This document shows positions 7,212-13,303 of a stretch of 13,303 nt of DNA, in pieces. The notes beneath the pieces were generated by a model. It was not told where the DNA came from. It did no database searches and was given only the letters and a program-made list of their open reading frames with translations. Origin of the DNA: Actinomycetes bacterium. GTDB taxonomy: Bacteria; Actinomycetota; Acidimicrobiia; Acidimicrobiales; JAMCPL01. Both the position numbers and the translations under genes were made by a program. Numbering within the stretch: position 1 is the first letter of the stretch; each line of letters opens with the position of its first letter. The stretch is from assembly GCA_021846725.1 (NCBI GenBank), contig JAJZWK010000037.1, forward strand, positions 1 through 13,303, given 5' to 3'.

Positions 7212-7260
7212 GAATGTATGGATTAAGAAATTATTTATACCGTATGAATAGGAGAATGAA

Positions 7261-7629
7261 ATGATTAAAGCTAGCCCATCATTAGTAGAACCACCAATTG
7301 AATTGTTGGTAGAAAAAATTGGCTCCAGATTTGAATTGGCTGTAATAGCGGGTAAGCGTGCACGTCAAATAAACGTCTACTATTCAAGCCTAGGTCAATC
7401 CATAAGAGGACTTGTACCACCTCAAGTTGCCTCACTCTCTGACAACTCTCTTACTATATCACTCGAGGAAATAGCTGCAGACAAGTTGGTATCTCGCCAT
7501 GCATCAGAAATACAACACGAACAGGATAATAGCCACGACGATGAAAGTGGTAATGACCCTGCAACCATAATAAATGATGGCCTCGACACAAATATAACCA
7601 CTTCTCCCGACAGTGATTTACCTGCCTGA
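7261..7629 (+). CDS. rpoZ: DNA-directed RNA polymerase omega subunit
   Basis: Omega helps fold and assemble the beta' subunit of RNA polymerase. The protein has PPIELLVEKIGSRFELAV at 11-28 and the signature KRARQIN at 32-38, followed by YYSSLGQ, as in actinobacterial omega. Residues up to about 82 cover the family; the remaining 40 or so form a low-complexity acidic tail rich in Asp, Ser, Asn and Thr that I do not recognise. The ATG at 7261 has a good ribosome-binding site, AGGAGA at 7250-7255. The 3' end overlaps the coaBC GTG by 17 bases, which suggests coupling. Placement between gmk and coaBC is standard in the phylum and supports the call. Confidence 0.93.
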   Translation: MIKASPSLVEPPIELLVEKIGSRFELAVIAGKRARQINVYYSSLGQSIRGLVPPQVASLSDNSLTISLEEIAADKLVSRHASEIQHEQDNSHDDESGNDPATIINDGLDTNITTSPDSDLPA

Positions 7630-8947
7630 CAGGCAAAACAATACTGAAAGCGGGGCAACGATAGTATTGGGAATCACGGGGGGAATTGCTGCCTATAAAG
7701 CTGTGGAGGTAGCCAGAAGATTGATGGATAAGGGCATACATGTACTGCCCGTAATGACAGATGAAGCTATGCAGTTTATCGGACCTCTTACGCTATCGGC
7801 ACTCTGCTCAGAGCCTGTTCAATCATCGTTATTCAACTCTACCAATCCAATACCGCATACCAGGTTGGCTCAGCGAGCAAATGTGATTGCCATAGTACCT
7901 GCCACTGCCAACTTCATAGCCAAGCTTTCATGTGGACTCGCAGATGACCTGCTGTCTACAACTGTATTAGCTTCGAAAGCACCGGTAATTGTCTGTGCGG
8001 CTATGCACACAGAGATGTGGGAAAATGCGGCAGTGGCACACAATATAGAGATTCTACAATCACGTGGTATGCACATAATACCCCCCGATGAGGGGAAGCT
8101 AGCAGGAGGTGACAGTGGCGTTGGTAGGCTGGCAACTATAGATACTATCGTGGAACATATAGAGTCAGTATTGCATATGGTTACAGGAAATGACCGTTCT
8201 GATAGTAATACGAGAAAAACTGACAGTAATACGACAAAAACTGATAGTACAGGTAATAGCAGCGGTGACCACAGTGCAAAGGATTTGGCTGGATACAAAG
8301 TACTGGTCACCGCAGGTGGAACTCGAGAACCAATAGATGCTGTCAGGGTAATCACAAATAGATCATCCGGAAAGCAGGGATATGCAGTTGCAATGAATGC
8401 CTACAATAGAGGAGCTGAAGTGACCCTGATAACTACCGTAGATGGGGTTGTATCTCCGGATATTCGACGAATATTCGTCGAAACTGCAGCAGAGATGGAA
8501 AAGGAAGTACTCAACTACTCAACTAGCGCAGATATAATTGTAATGGCTGCAGCAGTAGCAGATTTCCGGCCGACTATTCAGTCCCATACCAAGCTGCATC
8601 GTTCCGACGGAATAGTCCAGCTACAACTTGAACCTACGTCCGATATACTCGCCGGCCTAGCAGCAAAGCATACTCCAGGTCAGATCATAGTTGGGTTTGC
8701 CGCTGAAATAGGCATGGACGAAGAAAGTGCACAGAAAAAACTTACCTCCAAGGGAATAGATATAATAGTTCTCAACGATATAACGTCAGCACAGGCAGGA
8801 TTCGATTCACCAAACAACGAAGTGGTGATCATGGATTCAGATGGAGTAAGGATTGAAGTACCGCTTCTGTCAAAGGATACAGTGGCCGGTGTTATCATGG
8901 ATGTAGCATTGACACGTCTAAAAGATACGCGTCATTACACTGGATGA
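7613..8947 (+). CDS. coaBC: Bifunctional phosphopantothenoylcysteine decarboxylase / phosphopantothenate-cysteine ligase
   Basis: CoaBC joins cysteine to 4'-phosphopantothenate (CoaB) and decarboxylates the product (CoaC, FMN-dependent), two steps of coenzyme A synthesis. CoaC covers about 15-190: GITGGIAAYKA, the active His82 in PHTRLAQRA, PATAN at 96-100, and AAMHTEMW at 129-136 in place of the common PxMNxxMW. The clamp KLAGGDSGVGRL lacks the Cys found in E. coli. CoaB covers about 226-440: TAGGTREPID, ITNRSSGKQGYA, MAAAVADFRP, GFAAE, NDITSAQAGF. A Ser/Thr/Asn/Asp linker at about 191-225 joins them, encoded partly by a 21-bp repeat. The GTG start lies inside rpoZ and has no clear ribosome-binding site. 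The stop overlaps the beginning of the metK leader. Confidence 0.95.
   Translation: MIYLPDRQNNTESGATIVLGITGGIAAYKAVEVARRLMDKGIHVLPVMTDEAMQFIGPLTLSALCSEPVQSSLFNSTNPIPHTRLAQRANVIAIVPATANFIAKLSCGLADDLLSTTVLASKAPVIVCAAMHTEMWENAAVAHNIEILQSRGMHIIPPDEGKLAGGDSGVGRLATIDTIVEHIESVLHMVTGNDRSDSNTRKTDSNTTKTDSTGNSSGDHSAKDLAGYKVLVTAGGTREPIDAVRVITNRSSGKQGYAVAMNAYNRGAEVTLITTVDGVVSPDIRRIFVETAAEMEKEVLNYSTSADIIVMAAAVADFRPTIQSHTKLHRSDGIVQLQLEPTSDILAGLAAKHTPGQIIVGFAAEIGMDEESAQKKLTSKGIDIIVLNDITSAQAGFDSPNNEVVIMDSDGVRIEVPLLSKDTVAGVIMDVALTRLKDTRHYTG
8199..8250 (+). repeat. 21-bp in-frame tandem repeat in the CoaB/CoaC linker
   Basis: Two 21-base units starting CTGATAGTAATACGAG and CTGACAGTAATACGAC (8199-8219 and 8220-8240) are followed by a 10-base partial third. 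They encode the repeating linker sequence SDSNTRKTDSNTTKTDS. Seven codons per unit keep the frame, and the site is a flexible interdomain linker where length changes are tolerable. Confidence 0.75.
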
Positions 8948-8952
8948 AGGAG
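8947..8952 (+). promoter_or_regulatory. Ribosome-binding site deciding the metK start
   Basis: AAGGAG lies six bases before the ATG at 8959. This favours 8959 over the in-frame ATG at 8944, which overlaps the coaBC stop (ATGA) and has no such site. Confidence 0.75.
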
Positions 8953-8958
8953 ATCAAT

Positions 8959-10161
8959 ATGAGCGAAACTAGGTGGAGATTCACTTCTGAATCAGTTACA
9001 GAAGGACACCCCGATAAAATAGCAGACCAGATATCAGATGCAGTACTCGATAAAGTACTGGAGTCTGATACAAACGGTAGGGTAGCCTGTGAAACCCTAT
9101 TGACAACCGGTCTCGTGGTAATTGCAGGTGAAATATCTACAAATTGTTACGTAGATGTAGCCTCCATAGCACGCAAGACAATTGCCGACATCGGCTACGA
9201 CAATGATGCCTACGGCTTCAATGGCAAATCATGTGGTGTAATAGTAGCCATTGACGAGCAGTCTCCAGATATAGGACAGGGAGTATCGAATGCTTACGAG
9301 ATAAGGAAAGGGTTGACTTCAGGATCAGATCCATTGGATGCGCAAGGTGCAGGAGACCAGGGAATGATGTTTGGATATGCCTGTGAAGATACTCCAGATC
9401 TAATGCCTATGCCTATATGGATAGCTCATAGACTTGCACAACGACTTGCACAAGTACGGCGTGTAGGCGTACTCCCGTATCTGAGACCGGATGGAAAGAC
9501 TCAGGTCACTGTGGAGTACGAAGGTAATCGTCCAGTAGGGATTACCTCCGTCCTCGTTTCTACTCAGCACGCTGCCGACTTGGACATCGAGACAATGCTT
9601 CTTCCAGATTTGCGAGAACATGTTATAGAACCACTGTTACCTCCCTCGCTTGACACCTCGAATATGAAAGTACTCTGCAATCCAACGGGCAAGTTCGAGC
9701 TGGGCGGACCGGCAGCAGACACTGGACTGACCGGGCGTAAGATTATAGTTGACACCTATGGGGGTATGGCTCGTAATGGAGGAGGAGCTTTCTCAGGGAA
9801 AGACCCATCCAAAGTAGATCGCTCCGGTGCATATGCCGCCCGCTGGGTTGCAAAACATATCGTCGCATCCGGTGCCGCCAGTAGATGCGAGATTCAAATT
9901 GCCTACGCCATAGGGGTAGCACATCCTGTATCAATATATGTAGATACTTTTGGCACGGAACGAGTCGATAAAGATAAAATTGGCAAATGCATAGAGGAGA
10001 TATTTGATCTACGACCTGCCTCGATTATAAAGGAACTGGATCTATTGCGACCCATCTATACCAGGACTGCCTCTTATGGTCATTTTGGTAGAAATGATAA
10101 GGACTTTACATGGGAAGATACTCCCAAACTAGCTGACGTTAAGCAATACTTGGAACTCTGA
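8959..10161 (+). CDS. metK: S-adenosylmethionine synthetase (methionine adenosyltransferase)
   Basis: MetK makes S-adenosylmethionine from methionine and ATP. With the ATG at 8959 it has 400 residues, the normal length. Motifs are ESVTEGHPDKIADQ with GHPDK at 16-20, GAGDQGMMFGYA from 130, the phosphate-binding GGGAFSGKDPSKVDRS from 274, and the C-terminal GHFGR. All three repeated alpha/beta domains appear complete. An in-frame ATG at 8944 would add five residues but the ribosome-binding site supports 8959. No S-adenosylmethionine riboswitch is possible here, since the gene follows coaBC by 11 bases. The TGA stop at 10159-10161 overlaps a CTG in the priA frame. Confidence 0.97.
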   Translation: MSETRWRFTSESVTEGHPDKIADQISDAVLDKVLESDTNGRVACETLLTTGLVVIAGEISTNCYVDVASIARKTIADIGYDNDAYGFNGKSCGVIVAIDEQSPDIGQGVSNAYEIRKGLTSGSDPLDAQGAGDQGMMFGYACEDTPDLMPMPIWIAHRLAQRLAQVRRVGVLPYLRPDGKTQVTVEYEGNRPVGITSVLVSTQHAADLDIETMLLPDLREHVIEPLLPPSLDTSNMKVLCNPTGKFELGGPAADTGLTGRKIIVDTYGGMARNGGGAFSGKDPSKVDRSGAYAARWVAKHIVASGAASRCEIQIAYAIGVAHPVSIYVDTFGTERVDKDKIGKCIEEIFDLRPASIIKELDLLRPIYTRTASYGHFGRNDKDFTWEDTPKLADVKQYLEL

Positions 10162-12443
10162 TCACCGCTAACATACAGACAGATCACTCAATTCCCGCCA
10201 GTAACGATAAAGGACTTCAAAGAGCCGCCGTTATACCAGATATTCGTGGCTTAGACCGCGAATTCGACTACCTGGTACCAATCGAGCTTGAAGACATACT
10301 AGAGATTGGGTCGGAGGTATTTGTACCATTCCGAAATCGCCGTGTACGCGGATGGGTTACCAATCTACAAGTTGACGACAATCCGAAGACGCAACTTCTA
10401 CATATAGAGAGACTCCGATCACAAGGTCCTCCTTTACAGGTCATAGAGTTGGCTCGCTGGGTATCATGGAGATGGGCTGGAAAGCTCTCTGGGCTGCTCT
10501 CCACCGCATCATCGCCCCGTATAGTGCAAGTTAAATCCATGAGAAATAGCAATGCCCCCCAACCTCTTCCTGCCAGTCAATATGCTCAATATGCTACTGT
10601 ACTATCGGACAGGATAGCTCGTATCGATGCAATTTACAGGTTCATGGTTGATGCCGGCATACGAGTCTTAGGATGGCAGGGTTTACGGGAATTGCAAGTA
10701 GTATTTCCCAGCGATGTCTCTGCTGGCCATCCAGGATTAAATGAGTGGCACGGGTGGAAGGGAGACGAAATACGAGGAGACTCGCAGGAGGACAATCAAA
10801 TACGATGTAGTCCGTCGATTGTTGAATTGCCGCAATATCTTGATAGCGCGGAATTCGTTGCTGCCTTGCTTAGCTCCATAAGCACCCACTTGGACGCACT
10901 ATCACAGTCACCTGAATCAAGAAATAGGTCATCGGGAAATGAACCATCGGGAAATGGATCTTCAATGGAAGGGGTTATTGTCCTCTGCCCTACATATCTT
11001 GATGCACAATATACATACAGGAAGCTACAGGCTAGTGGATTCAATGTGGCGCGTATGCCTGATGAGTGGCATATTGCACGTCAAGGCAATTGCATAGCAT
11101 TGGGCACACGGCAGGCCGTGTTCTCCCCACTTCCCAATGTATCCATTATTATTGTGTTGTCCGCGCACGAATCTCTCTACCAGGAAGAACGAGCACCCCT
11201 ATGGAATGCATGGCAAGTCGCTGTACATCGTGCAAATATAGCCAATGCCCCCTGCCTACTTGTTACACCCTACCCGACACTCTCTATGATCAAAGACTGT
11301 GGTATTGAACTCATAGAACGACATATGTCACCAGATGCACCTCCATCCACAACACAGCCCGCACCCGCGCCTGTAGCACAGCCCGCAACAACAGCACATA
11401 TACCGGTTGAAACCAGTAATACAGTCTCAAACAGACAGATAGTACGAGTAAGGGTAGTCGATCTAACCAAGGAAGCTCCCGGTTCGGGAGTAATCTCTGA
11501 TGAACTGAAGTATGCAGTCCGATGGGCGATGACAGATTCGACCAGAAGAGTGCTTATGGTGCAAAACAGATTCTCAAAGATAAGGCTACCGACATGCTCC
11601 TCATGCAATCGGATACCCAGGTGCCCCGTATGCAACAATGTCCTTCGGGTCGCTGGCGAACCAACTGCAATGCTCTCCTGCCCAAGATGCAACTATTCAC
11701 GTACATCCATCTGTTATTACTGCGGCGGACACGACATCAAAGAGATGTCGTCCAAACTGAGCAGGCTACGACAAACCCTATCTGACTATTTTGGAATGCC
11801 CGTACTGGAAGTAACGGGAAATGCCAAAGAACACAATAATACCGACAAGACAGTCAGAATAGACCAGTCATCAACTACATCGCCTATGGACATGACGCAG
11901 CTTATATTAGGAACAGAGGCAGTACTTTACAGGTACAACACTGCAGATATCGTAATTTTCATTGATATCGATACCGACCTGTTGGCACCCAGACTTAACG
12001 CATCAGAGGAGGTGATGACAATGCTTGGAAGGGGACAGGCAATCACCAAGCACTCACTCTATACGCGTCCCACCATTATCCAGACAAGGGCTACTGACCA
12101 CCCATTGATAAGAGCGGTATTGTCAGACAACCACACCATACTATTGGACGAAGAGATGCGCGTACGCCGTGAATTATCACTCCCACCCTACACTGCTATA
12201 GCTCGCATTGCCGGTGCCGGTGCCCAAGATTTTGTCTCCACGCTGCTTACTACCAGCGACAAGAGTGATACATGCAGTGACATAGTTGGCCAATCGTCGA
12301 TACATCCACTACGCGCTGGCAAGCAACCCGATGACTCATGGCTAGTAATAGCAGATGACCACGACACTTTATGCAACTTACTATCATCGGCAGCACGTCC
12401 TCGCAAACAGCTGAGAATTTATGTAGACCCTCCCTCAATATAA
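10158..12443 (+). CDS. priA: Primosomal protein N' (PriA), actinobacterial form lacking intact helicase motifs
   Basis: PriA recognises stalled forks and recombination intermediates to restart replication. The frame reaches back past the TTG at 10449 and encodes a recognisable N-terminal 3'-end-binding domain (RAAVIPDIRGLDREFDYLVP, then VFVPFRNRRVRGWV). No ATG, GTG or TTG precedes this part, so the start is set provisionally at CTG 10158, overlapping the metK TGA; this gives 761 residues. Eight zinc-binding cysteines are seen at 480/483, 489/492, 508/511 and 519/522. There is no Walker A GxxGxGKT, and the DEAD-box equivalent is replaced by VLSAHESLYQEERAP; both are typical of actinobacterial PriA, which are thought not to be active helicases. 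Low-complexity linkers with short repeats interrupt the middle. The stop is 9 bases from the convergent thpR stop. Confidence 0.9.
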   Translation: MITANIQTDHSIPASNDKGLQRAAVIPDIRGLDREFDYLVPIELEDILEIGSEVFVPFRNRRVRGWVTNLQVDDNPKTQLLHIERLRSQGPPLQVIELARWVSWRWAGKLSGLLSTASSPRIVQVKSMRNSNAPQPLPASQYAQYATVLSDRIARIDAIYRFMVDAGIRVLGWQGLRELQVVFPSDVSAGHPGLNEWHGWKGDEIRGDSQEDNQIRCSPSIVELPQYLDSAEFVAALLSSISTHLDALSQSPESRNRSSGNEPSGNGSSMEGVIVLCPTYLDAQYTYRKLQASGFNVARMPDEWHIARQGNCIALGTRQAVFSPLPNVSIIIVLSAHESLYQEERAPLWNAWQVAVHRANIANAPCLLVTPYPTLSMIKDCGIELIERHMSPDAPPSTTQPAPAPVAQPATTAHIPVETSNTVSNRQIVRVRVVDLTKEAPGSGVISDELKYAVRWAMTDSTRRVLMVQNRFSKIRLPTCSSCNRIPRCPVCNNVLRVAGEPTAMLSCPRCNYSRTSICYYCGGHDIKEMSSKLSRLRQTLSDYFGMPVLEVTGNAKEHNNTDKTVRIDQSSTTSPMDMTQLILGTEAVLYRYNTADIVIFIDIDTDLLAPRLNASEEVMTMLGRGQAITKHSLYTRPTIIQTRATDHPLIRAVLSDNHTILLDEEMRVRRELSLPPYTAIARIAGAGAQDFVSTLLTTSDKSDTCSDIVGQSSIHPLRAGKQPDDSWLVIADDHDTLCNLLSSAARPRKQLRIYVDPPSI
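10929..10961 (+). repeat. 15-bp in-frame duplication in a PriA linker
   Basis: The segment CATCGGGAAATGAAC is followed at once by CATCGGGAAATGGAT, encoding SSGNEPSGNGSS in a hydrophilic linker. This is one of several five- or seven-codon duplications in the window. Confidence 0.5.
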
Positions 12444-12452
12444 TCATCTCAT

Positions 12453-12959
12453 CTATCCAAACCGGTAAGAGGCTATCTTTTCGTACGTAGAACCATGGAT
12501 CCCAAGCTGAGAACTCATAAGATCAATAGACGATACGTTCCAACTGGCATGCACTGGTAACCCTGCCAACGAGCTGATGGTATGCTTTTCTTTGGCTCTT
12601 GCCAAGGTAATATGCCCATGAAATGATCGTCCGGAGCCAGCTGGTAGTTCGCTCCAGGGAAAGTCCAAAATTATCTTGGCGAGTTCTTCCAGTCCTGTTA
12701 CAGGAACCTGCAGTATATTGGAGCCAAACAATGCCGTAGTGGGGCCAATAGTAGCAGTAAATACTCTCTTCTTATCTATTGGCAATGCATAAAAAGTCTT
12801 TATTGCCCTATCCACATCTGCCACTTCTCCCATAAAAGCCAGCGTAAGATGTAGATTTTCTCTCTTTGTCCATCTAACGCCTTCACGTTCTGGATGCGGC
12901 AAATTGTAAAGTATGTCTACCACCTGCTTTGGGGGCCATACTGCCACAAATAATCGCAT
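12453..12959 (-). CDS. thpR: RNA 2',3'-cyclic phosphodiesterase (2H phosphoesterase, LigT-like)
   Basis: ThpR opens 2',3'-cyclic phosphates at RNA ends and can join some RNA halves in vitro. From the ATG complementary to 12957-12959 the protein has 168 residues, the usual size, and starts MRLFVAVWPP as most family members do. The two HxTx motifs of the 2H superfamily are HLTL (His37, Thr39) and HITL (His116, Thr118). The frame also opens at a GTG at 12980, seven codons upstream, but that start lies on the far side of a TATAAT box and adds nonconserved residues. It is convergent with priA with 9 bases between stops and no terminator hairpin visible there. Confidence 0.94.
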   Translation of the reverse strand: MRLFVAVWPPKQVVDILYNLPHPEREGVRWTKRENLHLTLAFMGEVADVDRAIKTFYALPIDKKRVFTATIGPTTALFGSNILQVPVTGLEELAKIILDFPWSELPAGSGRSFHGHITLARAKEKHTISSLAGLPVHASWNVSSIDLMSSQLGIHGSTYEKIASYRFG

Positions 12960-12968
12960 ACCCAATTG

Positions 12969-12974
12969 ATTATA
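12969..12974 (-). promoter_or_regulatory. Candidate -10 box for thpR, giving a 3-base leader
   Basis: TATAAT on the - strand lies nine bases before the thpR ATG, which predicts a start near 12962 and a leader of only about three bases. No good -35 box is found at 16-18 bases spacing, and the TG extension is absent. It supports ATG 12959 over GTG 12980 as the thpR start. Confidence 0.4.
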
Positions 12975-12986
12975 CTGCACGTTACC

Positions 12987-13163
12987 TTACGGCACACCTT
13001 TGACCACACAGCGAACGCAAACCTCTGGCTTTACCCGTGATGAGGAAGTCAGCCTGTCTGGAATAGAAAAGCAATGATGAAGTCCGTTAGCCATGAGCCC
13101 GGAGTTGCTAAGATTGCTTCTGCGATGACCAAATACACTCCGCAAACCACTGGCTTCAGCCAT
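12987..13163 (-). CDS. Unrecognised 58-codon ORF upstream of thpR
   Basis: On the - strand an ATG at 13163-13161 opens 58 codons ending TAA at 12989-12987, just 27 bases before thpR and in the same direction. The product starts MAEASGLRSVFGHRRSNLS, is basic, contains three cysteines (two in VCVRC near the end), and ends VVKGVP. I do not recognise it. No ribosome-binding site is evident. It may be a chance frame in non-coding or decayed mobile-element DNA. Confidence 0.2.
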   Translation of the reverse strand: MAEASGLRSVFGHRRSNLSNSGLMANGLHHCFSIPDRLTSSSRVKPEVCVRCVVKGVP

Positions 13164-13303
13164 TAAGTCAAGAGATACAAGAGATACTAGTGATGCACCT
13201 CAATTACGAGGAAGTCTGCATACATTCAAATGCAGCATCTTGTAGCGTGATGGTGAAGTACCTCAATTATGAGCTAACCTCATATGCATGGCAATAGTAA
13301 AAG

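Larger units (their letters stand above)
12960..13303. other. 344-base stretch without a confident gene
   Basis: It holds the thpR promoter candidate, the 58-codon frame above, and small repeats: the near-palindrome TGGCTTCAGCCA at 13151-13162, the direct repeat AGAGATAC (13171-13178 and 13180-13187), the repeat ACCTCAATTAYGAG (starting near 13197 and 13259), a hairpin with arms CTGCAT (13216-13221) and ATGCAG (13230-13235), and GAGGAAGTC twice. No tRNA, terminator with T-run or clear coding region was found. Composition is like the rest. Confidence 0.5.

Noticed and set aside
8900..8958. S-adenosylmethionine riboswitch before metK
   Set aside because: The space upstream is coding sequence of coaBC and metK follows after 11 bases.
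12425..12470. Shared bidirectional terminator between priA and thpR
   Set aside because: No inverted repeat with flanking T/A runs is visible around the 9-base gap.
13016..13170. tRNA gene in the terminal region
   Set aside because: No T-loop consensus or cloverleaf pairing was found on either strand.

Overview
The window reads as a chromosomal housekeeping segment of an actinomycete-type bacterium (Actinomycetota). The evidence is a gene for integration host factor of the mycobacterial type (mIHF) next to gmk, rpoZ, coaBC, metK and priA, an order well known from that phylum, and a PriA with the degraded helicase motifs typical of it. Base composition is moderate (roughly 45-50 % G+C by eye), Ile is very often ATA, and PyrF is of the short subfamily. 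These traits argue against the common high-G+C orders. The style of PyrD and PyrF makes a deep lineage such as Acidimicrobiia a tentative guess only. I see no prophage, transposase gene, CRISPR array, tRNA or rRNA.

Layout: positions 1-5883 are the distal part of a de novo pyrimidine operon, all on the + strand: carA (5' end missing), a possible 35-codon ORF filling the carA-carB gap, carB, pyrD (class 1B type) and pyrF. Junctions are tight (carA TAG followed at once by ATG; carB TAA followed at once by pyrD GTG). A 133-bp spacer holds an 11-bp repeat and a strong-looking promoter whose predicted start point is the first base of the mihF ATG, so mihF is probably leaderless. Next come gmk, rpoZ, coaBC, metK and priA on the + strand with short gaps or overlaps. 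They cover nucleotide metabolism, the RNA polymerase omega subunit, coenzyme A and S-adenosylmethionine synthesis, and replication restart. The priA reading frame clearly encodes a normal N-terminal domain back to the metK stop, but that stretch has no ATG, GTG or TTG. Gene thpR (RNA 2',3'-cyclic phosphodiesterase) converges on priA from the - strand, preceded by a TATAAT box. The last 344 bases hold that promoter, a 58-codon open frame of unknown meaning and several short repeats.

Together, carA/carB make carbamoyl phosphate, PyrD and PyrF catalyse later steps to UMP, and Gmk supplies GDP. The remaining genes are core functions grouped by ancestry rather than by one pathway. I do not see a new multi-gene system. 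The points most worth a second look are the ORF in the carA-carB gap, the mihF promoter, the ATAACG/CGTTAT cluster before gmk, the missing priA start codon, and a habit of short in-frame tandem duplications in linkers and spacers.
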